Below are positions 14,552-21,748 of a stretch of 25,033 nt of DNA, in pieces. The notes beneath the pieces were generated by a model. That model was not told where the DNA came from and made no database searches. It saw only the letters and a program-made list of their open reading frames with translations. Location of the stretch: positions 1 through 25,033 of the forward strand of contig CBDUST010000032.1 of assembly GCA_965369945.1 (NCBI GenBank), written 5' to 3'. Both the position numbers and the translations under genes were made by a program. Numbering within the stretch: position 1 is the first letter of the stretch; the number at the start of each line of letters is the position of its first letter. The stretch is from JADFNO01 sp965369945 (GTDB lineage: Bacteria > Planctomycetota > Phycisphaerae > Phycisphaerales > SM1A02).

Positions 14552-16225
14552 ATGGCTGTGAAGGAACTGGCCTTCGACGCGGACGCTCGCAAAGCACTGC
14601 TTCGCGGCGTCGAAAAGCTCTCAGCGGCGGTGAAATCCACGCTCGGCCCACGCGGGCGAAACGCTGTGCTCGACAAATCTTGGGGCGGACCGACCGTCAC
14701 CAAGGATGGCGTGACTGTGGCTGAGGAGATCGAGCTGCGCGACAAGGTGCAGAACATGGGCGCCCAGCTCGTCAAGGAGGCTGCCTCGAAGACCTCCGAC
14801 GATGCCGGCGATGGAACCACCACCGCGACGGTCCTCGCCGAGGCGCTGTTCAAGTCCGGGCTGCGGCGAGTGGCCTCGGGTGTTGACGCCAACGCCTTGG
14901 TGCGCGGCATGTCAAAGGGCGTCGAGGCTGTGGTCGCTGAGATCGAGTCGATGGCCAAGCCGGTCGCCGACAACATCGCCGCCGTCGCTGCCATCTCCGC
15001 GAATAACGATCAGAGCATTGGCAAGATCATGGCTGAGGCTTTTGGCAAGGTCGGTAAAGATGGCGTGATCACCGTCGAGGAAGGCAAGAGCCTGGACACT
15101 TTTGTAGATGTGGTCGAGGGCATGCAATTCGATCGTGGGTATCTCAGCCCCAACTTCGTTACCAACGCTGACGAGATGTCGGTCGAGATGGATAAGCCGT
15201 TGATCCTCATCTTCGAAGAGAAGATCGACTCGGTGACCAAGCTCGTGCCCTTCCTGGAAAAGGTGATGGATGCCAAGAAGTCGCTGCTCATCATTGCTGA
15301 AGATGTGACGGGCGAAGCGCTCAGTACGCTCGTCATCAACAAATTGCGCGGTGTGCTCCAGGTGGCGGCCGTCAAAGCGCCTGGCTATGGCGACCGGCGC
15401 AAGGCGATGCTTGAGGATATCGCCGTCCTGACCGGTGCTGAGCCGATCATGAAGGACATTGGTCAGGAGTTGGACAAGGTCACGATCAAGCAGTTGGGCC
15501 AGGCCAAGAAGATCGAGATCACCTCCGACAACTGCACCATCATCGAAGGCGCCGGTTCGACCAAGAGCATCCAAGCCCGGATCAGTCAGATTCGCAACGA
15601 GATCGAATCCTGCGACTCCGATTACGATCGCGAGAAGCTTCAGGAGCGGCTGGCCAAGTTGACCGGCGGCGTCGCCCAGATCAACGTCGGCGCTGCCAGT
15701 GAGGCTGAACTAAAAGAAAAGAAGGCGCGCGTTGAAGATGCGTTGCACGCCACGCGGGCCGCAGTAGCCGAGGGCATCGTGCCCGGCGGCGGTGTCAGTT
15801 TCATTCGCGCTATTCCCGCCCTCGCCCAAGTTCGCAAGCAGGTGAAGGGTGAAGAGAAGGCCGGCGTGGACATCGTCGCCGAGGCCCTGACCGTGCCCAC
15901 GCGCGCCATTGCCGACAACGCCGGCGAAAAAGGCAGCGTCGTTGTTGCCAAGGTCAGTGAGATGGCCGGCAACAACGGGTTCAACGCATTGACGCTCAAA
16001 TACGGCGACCTGATTGCGGACGGCGTCATCACACCCGCCAAAGTTGATCGCACCGCACTACAAAACGCAGCCTCCGTTGCTCGTTTGCTGTTGACCACCG
16101 CTTGCATCGTGACCGAAGCACCCACCGACGACTCGAACGGGCCTGGCGGCCCACCCGGCATGGGCATGGATGACATGGGCGGCATGGGCGGCGGAATGCC
16201 CGGCATGGGTGGCATGGGGTTCTAA
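14552..16225 (+). CDS. groEL1: Chaperonin GroEL, paralogue 1 (GGM-tailed)
   Basis: The Hsp60 subunit forms the double-ring ATP-driven folding chamber in the cytoplasm. The 557-aa product has the canonical features: TLGPRGRNAVLDKSWGGP (30-47), TKDGVTVAEEIEL, GDGTTTAT (86-93) with the ATPase Asp87, apical-domain YLSPNF and LLIIAEDVTGEAL, VKAPGYGDRRKAML, and VEDALHATRAA with the second catalytic Asp, then GIVPGGG. The C-terminus is the typical Gly-Met tail ending MGGGMPGMGGMGF. The frame is open further upstream, but AGGAG (14538-14542) 9 nt before ATG 14552 and the MAVKEL start fix it there. At the substrate-binding position of E. coli Tyr203 it has Asn (SPNF). It has no adjacent groES; groES lies 1.2 kb downstream with the other paralogue. 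Confidence 0.97.
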   Translation: MAVKELAFDADARKALLRGVEKLSAAVKSTLGPRGRNAVLDKSWGGPTVTKDGVTVAEEIELRDKVQNMGAQLVKEAASKTSDDAGDGTTTATVLAEALFKSGLRRVASGVDANALVRGMSKGVEAVVAEIESMAKPVADNIAAVAAISANNDQSIGKIMAEAFGKVGKDGVITVEEGKSLDTFVDVVEGMQFDRGYLSPNFVTNADEMSVEMDKPLILIFEEKIDSVTKLVPFLEKVMDAKKSLLIIAEDVTGEALSTLVINKLRGVLQVAAVKAPGYGDRRKAMLEDIAVLTGAEPIMKDIGQELDKVTIKQLGQAKKIEITSDNCTIIEGAGSTKSIQARISQIRNEIESCDSDYDREKLQERLAKLTGGVAQINVGAASEAELKEKKARVEDALHATRAAVAEGIVPGGGVSFIRAIPALAQVRKQVKGEEKAGVDIVAEALTVPTRAIADNAGEKGSVVVAKVSEMAGNNGFNALTLKYGDLIADGVITPAKVDRTALQNAASVARLLLTTACIVTEAPTDDSNGPGGPPGMGMDDMGGMGGGMPGMGGMGF

Positions 16226-16230
16226 GAGGT

Positions 16231-16247
16231 CGCTACGGAATGTAGCG
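16231..16247 (+). repeat. Small hairpin covering the ribosome-binding region after groEL1
   Basis: CGCTAC (16231-16236) and GTAGCG (16242-16247) pair around GGAAT. The 3' arm ends at the first G of the GGAG ribosome-binding site of the next gene, so folding could damp its translation relative to groEL1 or stabilise the groEL1 transcript end. Confidence 0.45.
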
Positions 16248-16258
16248 GAGATGCACTG

Positions 16259-16996
16259 ATGACTGCGATTACGGTAGACATGACTCACGTCAAACCAATC
16301 TGTCCTCACAAGACCTCGGACATCGTGCGCCTTCTTCGAGAAGTAAGCGCTTCCCTGAAGTCAACAGGCGTCGAACTGTCGGGTGACAAGACTCTTGTCG
16401 AATATGTTTCGCAGGAGTTCTGCAAGGCGTTGGCGGAGATAGATCCCTCGATTGTCCTGCTCATGGTTCAGCAGCTCGAGATCACAGATCCTTTGGTTCT
16501 CGGGGCTCGGCCCGATTGCAAAGTGACGCTGAGATTCGTGCCATACGACGAAATATTCAGCTCTGTCGACAATGCGGTGGCGAAGGTCATTCGGCGAGAG
16601 ATCGGCTCGGTTCAAAGTATCTTGGACGAGCATGACATCACTTTGCTTGCATCGCTCGTGCTCACGAATACTGACGATTCCCGTGGACAATTGTCACACC
16701 CGATTCAGTTGCGAGAAGAGATCGAACATGTGGCGCAGTCGTGCATCTCCATTCCCAGCGAGCATCAAGTCAGATTCCTCGAAGTCCTGGAAACATCGTC
16801 TCTGAACGCACAACGTAAGGGCGCGACGATCGCTGCTGTGGCTGTGCAGGATGTCGTCGATTCGAGCGGATCGCATCTGCAATTCCAATCCTTCGTCGCA
16901 GACTCCGAAGATCATTACAAAGAACAAGAGTTGGAGAAATTCGACTCCGCAACATGCATGTGGATACATGTGCGACAGCATGACGTACCGAGGTAA
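16259..16996 (+). CDS. Unknown 245-aa protein between groEL1 and hicBA
   Basis: I do not recognise a family. The product is soluble, with no signal peptide or membrane segment, and mixed alpha/beta in appearance. Features: a helical N-terminal third (TSDIVRLLREVSASLKS, YVSQEFCKALAEI), a central beta stretch (CKVTLRFVPYDEIF), a Ser/Asp-rich C-terminal half and four Cys spread along the chain. GGAG (16247-16250) lies 8 nt before ATG 16259. It follows groEL1 by 33 bp and precedes hicB by 5 bp, so it reads as part of a unit with hicBA. The G+C is lower than in groEL1 (33/60 in 16321-16380 against 45/60 in 14821-14880), suggesting acquisition with the toxin-antitoxin genes. Function unknown. Confidence 0.7.
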   Translation: MTAITVDMTHVKPICPHKTSDIVRLLREVSASLKSTGVELSGDKTLVEYVSQEFCKALAEIDPSIVLLMVQQLEITDPLVLGARPDCKVTLRFVPYDEIFSSVDNAVAKVIRREIGSVQSILDEHDITLLASLVLTNTDDSRGQLSHPIQLREEIEHVAQSCISIPSEHQVRFLEVLETSSLNAQRKGATIAAVAVQDVVDSSGSHLQFQSFVADSEDHYKEQELEKFDSATCMWIHVRQHDVPR

Positions 16997-17001
16997 ATCT
17001 G

Positions 17002-17226
17002 ATGAAATTCCGCGTTGTCATCGAACAAGACGAAGACGGTAAGTTCAGTGCCTCGTGCCCCACGCTTCCCGGTTGTCGGAGCCAGGGTGACACCCGCGAT
17101 GAAGCCAAGCACAATATCGCTGATGCGATCAAGGGATATCTGGAAAGCCTGAAGAAACATGGCGATCCCATCCCGCCACCGATCAGTGAGGAGATCATTG
17201 AAGTTGACATTGGGAAGGTTGCATGA
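17002..17226 (+). CDS. hicB: HicB-family antitoxin (short form)
   Basis: HicB proteins bind and neutralise HicA mRNA interferases and often repress their own operon. The 74-aa product shows the family's partial RNase-H-like fold pattern: MKFRVVIEQDEDGKF (1-15), SCPTLPGCRSQGDT (18-31), then EAKHNIADAIKGYLESL (34-50). It lacks the C-terminal helix-turn-helix or ribbon-helix-helix domain of full-length HicB, so direct operator binding is uncertain. GAGG (16990-16993) lies 8 nt before the ATG. The hicA ATG follows the hicB TGA with no gap (17227). Order is antitoxin first, as is usual for this short HicB subtype. It is five bases downstream of an unknown gene and embedded in the chaperone cluster. 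Confidence 0.88.
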   Translation: MKFRVVIEQDEDGKFSASCPTLPGCRSQGDTRDEAKHNIADAIKGYLESLKKHGDPIPPPISEEIIEVDIGKVA

Positions 17227-17451
17227 ATGCCCCGGCTCCCAGTTATTTCAGGAGCGGAGGCAGTCAAGGCCTTTGGAAAAATCGGTTACGAGTTCAGTCA
17301 TCAAACAGGAAGTCATATGATTCTGCGATCCGAAGAGCCTCCACACCGGCACCTCTCCATTCCGAACCACAAGGAATTGGGACGAGGATTGCTGCGAGGC
17401 CTCATCCGCGACGCGGGATTGACCATCGAAGAGTTCCTTAAGCTCCTTTGA
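17227..17451 (+). CDS. hicA: HicA-family mRNA interferase toxin
   Basis: HicA is a small double-stranded-RNA-binding-fold ribonuclease that cleaves mRNA when unbound. The 74-aa product shows the family core: ISGAEAVKAFGKIGYEF (7-23), GSHMILRS (28-35) with the catalytic His30, HLSIPNHKELGRGLLRGLI (42-60) and DAGLTIEEFLKLL at the end. All expected residues are present, so the toxin looks intact. The start is ATG 17227, immediately after the hicB stop, implying coupled translation. It ends 19 bp before groES, so read-through from groEL1 through hicBA to groES is possible. Confidence 0.92.
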   Translation: MPRLPVISGAEAVKAFGKIGYEFSHQTGSHMILRSEEPPHRHLSIPNHKELGRGLLRGLIRDAGLTIEEFLKLL

Positions 17452-17470
17452 AGCATGGAGATTTGCAAGC

Positions 17471-17761
17471 ATGTCCGTCAAACCACTTGAAGATCGTGTA
17501 TTGATCAAGCCGTCCGACCCGGAGACCAAGACCGACTCCGGCATCTACCTGCCCGAGTCGGCCAAGGAAAAGCCGATCCAAGGCAAGGTCGTTGCCGTGG
17601 GGCCTGGAAAACTCCTGGACAGCGGCGAGCGCGTCAAACCTTCGGTCAAGAAGGGTGACACCGTCGTGTTCGGCAAGTATGCCGGGACCGAAATCGAGAT
17701 CAAGAACGTCACCCACATGATCATGCGCGAGACCGAATTGCTCGGCGTGATCGAACGATAA
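17471..17761 (+). CDS. groES: Co-chaperonin GroES
   Basis: Hsp10 forms the heptameric lid on GroEL. The 96-aa product matches the family along its length: MSVKPLEDRVLIKPSD (1-16), the mobile-loop region ETKTDSGIYLPESAKEKPIQGKVVAVGPG by position 18-46, KKGDTVVFGKYAGTEI and the C-terminal ELLGVIE. GGAG (17457-17460) lies 10 nt before ATG 17471. It precedes groEL2 by 94 bp and follows hicA by 19 bp. Only one groES is present for two groEL genes in this window, so it may serve both rings or only the GroEL2 paralogue. Confidence 0.97.
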   Translation: MSVKPLEDRVLIKPSDPETKTDSGIYLPESAKEKPIQGKVVAVGPGKLLDSGERVKPSVKKGDTVVFGKYAGTEIEIKNVTHMIMRETELLGVIER

Positions 17762-17769
17762 ACGCCAAG

Positions 17770-17796
17770 CCGGACCTGACGCTTAGGAAGGTCCGG
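17770..17796 (+). repeat. groES-groEL2 intercistronic hairpin
   Basis: CCGGACCT (17770-17777) pairs with AGGTCCGG (17789-17796) over an 11-nt loop, 9 nt after the groES stop. No U-tract follows, so it is more likely an RNA-stability or processing element than a full terminator. Confidence 0.5.
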
Positions 17797-17824
17797 GTCA
17801 TGTGACGAAGAAACCAGACTGACT

Positions 17825-17847
17825 GCTGAAAGCTGATAGCTGAGAGC
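17825..17847 (+). repeat. Three tandem 7-bp GCTGANA units before groEL2
   Basis: GCTGAAA, GCTGATA and GCTGAGA occur in tandem (17825-17845), then GC, 8 nt before the groEL2 ATG. The low-complexity run takes the place of a clear Shine-Dalgarno. Confidence 0.5.
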
Positions 17848-17855
17848 CAACAAAC

Positions 17856-19469
17856 ATGTCCACGAAACAGATGAAATTCGACACGGAAGCGCAGCACGAC
17901 TTCAACGAAGGTGTGGCCCAGATCGCCCGAGCGGTCGGCGTCACGATGGGTCCCACCGGCCGGCACGTCATGGTTCAGAAGTCGTTCGGCGGACCGACGG
18001 TGACCAAAGACGGCGTGAACGTCGCCAAGGAAGTCGAGTTGCCTCAGCCCTTTGAGAACATGGGCGCCAAGATGATCAACCAGGTGGCCAAGAAGGTCGC
18101 CGACGAAGCTGGCGACGGCACTACGACCGCCACGATTCTTGCCCAAGCGATCTATCAGAGGGGACTGCGACAAGTTGCCGCCGGCGCCAACGCCGTGGCT
18201 GTCCAGCGCGGCATCAACGACGCGGTCCGTGTGGTCGCCGAAGCGATCGACGAGATGGCGACCACCTGCCAGGGCAAGGACGACTACCAAAAGGTTGCCA
18301 CGGTTTCAGCCAACCACGACGCGGTGATCGGACAATTGATTGCTAAGGCGATTGATAGGGTTGGTGCTGAGGGTGTTGTGGAAGTCGAGGAAGGAAAGAC
18401 CGCCGAGATAACACTGGAGTACGTCGAGGGTATGGCTTTCGACAAGGGTTTCCTCAGCCCCTACTTCATGACGGATCCCAAGAAGGCCCAGTGCGTGCTC
18501 GAAGGTACAAACATCCTTATCCATGAGAAAAAGATATCCAACCTCGCAGACTTCCTGCCGCTGCTGAACAAGGTCGCGGCATCGGGTCAACCATTGTTGA
18601 TCATCGCTGAGGACATTGAGAACGAAGCGCTGGCAGCATTGGTCGTGAACCGGCTGCGCGGCGTGCTGAAAGTCTGCGCCGTCAAGGCGCCGGGCTTCGG
18701 CGATCGACGCAAAGCGATGCTCGGCGATATTGCGGCTTTGACCGGCGGGACGTTCTTCGCCGAGGATCTCGGCCGAAACCTCGAAGATATCGAACTGAAC
18801 GAGCTGGGCCGTGCTAAGAAGATCATCATTACTAAGGATGACACCACAATCATCCAGGGCGGCGGTAGAGCCAAGGACATCGAGGCCCGCGCCAATCAGA
18901 TCAGGACCCAGAAAGAGAAATCGACCAGCGACTATGACCGCGAGAAGTTGGAGGAGCGACTTGCGAAGCTGGTCGGCGGAGTGGCGATCATCAACGTTGG
19001 CGCCGCGACCGAAACGGAGATGAAGGAGCGCAAGGACCGCGTGGAAGATGCGCTGAACGCCACCCGTGCGGCGGCGAAAGAGGGTTACGTGCCCGGTGGG
19101 GGCGTGGCTTTTCTCCGCAGCATCGAGGCAGTCAACGACGGTCGGCGCAAGGCCAAAGGTGATGAAAAGCTCGGGTTCGATATCGTCGCCGAGGCATTGG
19201 AGGCGCCCGCCTGGCAGATCGCTTCGAATGCCGGCATCGACGGCGATCTTGTGGTCGAGAAGATCAAGGAGCAAGAAGGTGGATTCGGCTTCAATGCGGC
19301 GACCGGTGAGTATGAAGACCTCAGCGCCGCCGGGATCATCGATCCGGCGCTCGTTGCCAAGACCGCTCTGCAAAGCGCCGCATCAGTTGCCGGGCTTATG
19401 CTCACGACTGACGTCATCGTGACCGAACTCAAGGATGAAGACGATCCCGTCGAAGACGCTGTTAGCTGA
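17856..19469 (+). CDS. groEL2: Chaperonin GroEL, divergent paralogue 2 (no GGM tail)
   Basis: An Hsp60-family chaperonin of 537 aa with the ATPase core intact: TKDGVNVAKEVEL (50-62), GDGTTTAT (86-93) with Asp87, LLIIAEDIENEAL, VKAPGFGDRRKAML, VEDALNATRAA and GYVPGGG. It differs from GroEL1 in several places. The conserved LGPKGRNVVL region reads MGPTGRHVMV (31-40). The N-terminus is AQHDFNEGVAQIARAVG. The apical site has FLSPYF (Phe at the E. coli Tyr199 position). The C-terminus is acidic (DEDDPVEDAVS) with no Gly-Met repeat. This looks like a specialised paralogue rather than a housekeeping copy. It is downstream of groES, and the 94-bp gap has a hairpin and a GCTGANA repeat but no good Shine-Dalgarno. 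Confidence 0.96.
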   Translation: MSTKQMKFDTEAQHDFNEGVAQIARAVGVTMGPTGRHVMVQKSFGGPTVTKDGVNVAKEVELPQPFENMGAKMINQVAKKVADEAGDGTTTATILAQAIYQRGLRQVAAGANAVAVQRGINDAVRVVAEAIDEMATTCQGKDDYQKVATVSANHDAVIGQLIAKAIDRVGAEGVVEVEEGKTAEITLEYVEGMAFDKGFLSPYFMTDPKKAQCVLEGTNILIHEKKISNLADFLPLLNKVAASGQPLLIIAEDIENEALAALVVNRLRGVLKVCAVKAPGFGDRRKAMLGDIAALTGGTFFAEDLGRNLEDIELNELGRAKKIIITKDDTTIIQGGGRAKDIEARANQIRTQKEKSTSDYDREKLEERLAKLVGGVAIINVGAATETEMKERKDRVEDALNATRAAAKEGYVPGGGVAFLRSIEAVNDGRRKAKGDEKLGFDIVAEALEAPAWQIASNAGIDGDLVVEKIKEQEGGFGFNAATGEYEDLSAAGIIDPALVAKTALQSAASVAGLMLTTDVIVTELKDEDDPVEDAVS

Positions 19470-19493
19470 CTCAGCTGTTTCACTGAGTGATCG

Positions 19494-19547
19494 AGGACCG
19501 AGTCGTTGAGGGTACAGGCTATGCGTCGATCCTCCGCACTCGGTCCT
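19494..19547 (+). terminator. Stem-loop between groEL2 and dnaJ, possible terminator
   Basis: AGGACCGAGT (19494-19503) pairs perfectly with ACTCGGTCCT (19538-19547). An inner GAGG (19508-19511) pairs with CCTC (19531-19534). A weak T-rich TTGCTGCTTCT follows. A smaller ACTCAG/CTGAGT hairpin (19469-19488) precedes it. Downstream (about 19559-19595) are short ATGCCC repeats and CTAGTACCTAG. This may end or reduce groE transcription before dnaJ. Confidence 0.5.
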
Positions 19548-19604
19548 TGCTGCTTCTATGAATGCCCAATGCCCGATGCCTAGTACCTAGTGCCGTCTCT
19601 TTCA

Positions 19605-20753
19605 ATGCCCACAACGCGCGACTACTACGAAGTGCTCGGTGTTCCGAACGAAGCCTCGGATGACGACATCAAGCGCGCGTATCGCCGGTTGGCGATGAAG
19701 TATCACCCCGATCGTAATCCCGGTGATTCGGATGCTGAGGGGAAGTTCAAGGAATCAGCTGAAGCATACGAAGTTCTATCCAACCGCGAGCGCCGCGCGA
19801 CGTACGACAAGTACGGCCACGCGGGGCTGCGCGGAACGCCGGGTCACGACTTCGGCTCGATGAACGCCGAGGACATCTTCTCGATGTTTGAGGACATCTT
19901 CGGCGGTGGGATTGGTGGTCGGTCACGCAGACGGCGGCGCGGCGGTGTGCCGCGCGGCTACGACCTGGAAACCGAGGTGGAAATAACGCTAGACGAAGTG
20001 CTTTCCGGCGCATCCCGGGACGTCGAGTTCAAACGCCTCGATGTCTGTCAAACCTGTGGGGGCGATGGCGCCAAGCCCGGGACCGAGCCGGTGAAGTGCA
20101 TAACCTGCGGCGGGATCGGCCAGGTTGAACAGGTTGGTTTTGGCGGGATGTTCCGAATGCGAACGACCTGCCCAAGCTGCGGTGGTCGCGGTAGCGTCAT
20201 TGCTGAGAAATGCCCGGGTTGCCGCGGCTCTGGGCGCGTCTCGATCAAGCGAAAACTGAGCGTGAAGATCCCTGCGGGAATCCACGATCGTCAGGCGGTT
20301 CGCGTAACTGGTGAAGGTGAACCACCGCCGCCGGAACTCAGTCAGCGCGGCGAGGGAATTCGCGGTGATCTGCACGTTGTTGTGCGCGTTGCGGATCACA
20401 AACAGTTCGAGCGTGAAGGCGATGATCTATTGATCGCTATACCGATGGCTTTCACCCAAGCAGCGTTGGGCGCCCAGATCGAGCTTCCCACGCTTCAGGG
20501 TGCGACCACGCTGAATATCCCTGCAGGCACGCAGCATGGCGCGTTGTTCCGGGTCCATAAGGAGGGGCTGCCCAACCTGCGAAATGGTGAGCGTGGCGAT
20601 CTGGTCGTGATCGTCCAGTTGGTTGTTCCGCGCAAGCTCACCGATGCTCAAAAGCAACTACTCCAGGAATACGCACACTCTGAAGACCTCGATCTAGGTG
20701 GCGATAGTTCGTCACTTTGGGACAAAATAAAGGACGCTGTCAAGGGAGCGTAG
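19605..20753 (+). CDS. dnaJ: Chaperone protein DnaJ (type I Hsp40)
   Basis: Stimulates DnaK ATPase and delivers substrates. The 382-aa product has all class A domains: the J domain (1-75) with HPD (34-36) and YDKYGHAGLRG, a Gly/Phe-rich linker (about 76-118) that is partly Arg-rich (GGRSRRRRRGG), and a zinc-binding domain with four CxxCxGxG repeats: CQTCGGDG (148-155), CITCGGIG (165-172), CPSCGGRG (189-196) and CPGCRGSG (203-210). The two C-terminal substrate-binding beta domains follow. The ATG at 19605 fits the J-domain start; an in-frame GTG at 19590 only adds five residues. No Shine-Dalgarno is visible. grpE follows 35 bp downstream. No dnaK is in the window. Confidence 0.96.
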   Translation: MPTTRDYYEVLGVPNEASDDDIKRAYRRLAMKYHPDRNPGDSDAEGKFKESAEAYEVLSNRERRATYDKYGHAGLRGTPGHDFGSMNAEDIFSMFEDIFGGGIGGRSRRRRRGGVPRGYDLETEVEITLDEVLSGASRDVEFKRLDVCQTCGGDGAKPGTEPVKCITCGGIGQVEQVGFGGMFRMRTTCPSCGGRGSVIAEKCPGCRGSGRVSIKRKLSVKIPAGIHDRQAVRVTGEGEPPPPELSQRGEGIRGDLHVVVRVADHKQFEREGDDLLIAIPMAFTQAALGAQIELPTLQGATTLNIPAGTQHGALFRVHKEGLPNLRNGERGDLVVIVQLVVPRKLTDAQKQLLQEYAHSEDLDLGGDSSSLWDKIKDAVKGA

Positions 20754-20788
20754 TGTCGCACGGGATTGCGGGATTGATTGATGTAGCC

Positions 20789-21379
20789 ATGCCCAAACAG
20801 AAGCATCAACACGAAGGCGGTCTTGAACCGGAAGCCGAACTGAACGGCCATGAGCCGGTGGAGCTGACCGACGACGACGCGGAGCCGATCGAACTGTCCG
20901 AGGCTGCTGCTGAGCTGGTGGAGCGTCTTGAATCTGAGCGTGATGAGGCGGTTGCGGCGAGACAGCGTGCGCTGGCGGACTTCCGCAACTATCAGCGCCG
21001 CGCTGCTGAGAGCGAACTCCGCGCCGGTCAGGGCGGTGCTGCGGGCGTTGTGCGTTCACTGTTGGCGGTGATCGATCACCTCGATCTAGCGCTCGGACAA
21101 GACACGAAACAGATCACAGTCGACAAACTTCTTGGCGGCGTGCGCATGGTTCGGGATGAATTGGTCAAAGCGCTAGAGAGTCACGGCGTAGAACGTATAG
21201 ACCCGGCTTGTGGAGATGAGTTCGACCCCAACCTCCATCAAGCGATGATGCACCAGCCCGACGAGAAGATTGAACCGAACCACATCGTCTGTGTGCTGCA
21301 GAGCGGTTATCAGATGGGCGATCTGGTGCTTCGCCCGGCCAAGGTGACAGTCGCCGCGCCGCCGGATGAGGATGACTAA
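20789..21379 (+). CDS. grpE: Nucleotide exchange factor GrpE
   Basis: GrpE releases ADP from DnaK and acts as a dimeric long helix with a C-terminal beta domain. The 196-aa product shows an acidic N-terminal tail, a long coiled helix (ELVERLESERDEAVAARQRALADFRNYQRRA by position, about 50-80), then the conserved LLAVIDHLDLAL, VRMVRDELVKALESHGV, FDPNLHQAM and the closing GYQMGDLVLRPAKVTVA. The ATG at 20789 has no strong Shine-Dalgarno; in-frame TTG 20774 and GTG 20753 are possible but less likely. It follows dnaJ by 35 bp and precedes the FmdB-type gene by 2 bp, forming one operon. Confidence 0.95.
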   Translation: MPKQKHQHEGGLEPEAELNGHEPVELTDDDAEPIELSEAAAELVERLESERDEAVAARQRALADFRNYQRRAAESELRAGQGGAAGVVRSLLAVIDHLDLALGQDTKQITVDKLLGGVRMVRDELVKALESHGVERIDPACGDEFDPNLHQAMMHQPDEKIEPNHIVCVLQSGYQMGDLVLRPAKVTVAAPPDEDD

Positions 21380-21381
21380 CC

Positions 21382-21702
21382 GTGCCGACCTACGAATACC
21401 TCTGCGAAGCCTGCGGCCATGAGTTCGAGCTCTTTCAATCAATGAGCGCACCTGTGAAGCGCAAGTGTCCCGATTGCGGGAAGCTCAAGCTCAAACGCTT
21501 GATTGGTGCCGGCGCCGGCGTGATCTTCAAGGGAAGCGGCTTTTATCAAACCGACTACCGAAGCGATTCTTACAAGAAGGCGGCGGAGGCGGAGAAAAAA
21601 GCAACCGAGCCTAAGACGTCCACTAAGGGCGACAAAAAGGCTGAAAGCAAATCGACATCGGACAAGAAGTCTGACAGTAACACTTCCAAATCCTCAGATT
21701 GA
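21382..21702 (+). CDS. FmdB-type zinc-ribbon protein
   Basis: Small proteins of this family (PF09723-like putative regulatory proteins) have an N-terminal zinc ribbon; their role is not established. The 106-aa product begins MPTYEYLCEACGHEFELFQS and has the second pair CPDCG (29-33), then LKRLIGAGAGVIFKGSGFYQTDYR, the usual conserved end of the domain. Residues about 65-106 are a low-complexity Lys/Ser/Thr/Asp tail, probably disordered. The start is GTG 21382, 2 nt after the grpE stop, with an upstream GAGGAT. Its place after grpE implies co-transcription with the chaperones. Confidence 0.9.
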   Translation: MPTYEYLCEACGHEFELFQSMSAPVKRKCPDCGKLKLKRLIGAGAGVIFKGSGFYQTDYRSDSYKKAAEAEKKATEPKTSTKGDKKAESKSTSDKKSDSNTSKSSD

Positions 21703-21733
21703 TCGTGGCTGCGAAGAGGACGGGCTGACCGAG

Positions 21734-21739
21734 TAAGAT
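21734..21739 (+). promoter_or_regulatory. Possible -10 element of rnr
   Basis: TAAGAT ends 9 nt before the rnr ATG at 21749, in the 46-bp gap after the FmdB-type gene. No -35 or Shine-Dalgarno is evident. Read-through from grpE is an alternative. Confidence 0.3.
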
Positions 21740-21748
21740 TGTCCTTCC

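Noticed and set aside
18306..19373. Long minus-strand open frame (355 codons) opposite groEL2
   Set aside because: A high-GC antisense artefact of the groEL2 reading frame; no conserved motif.
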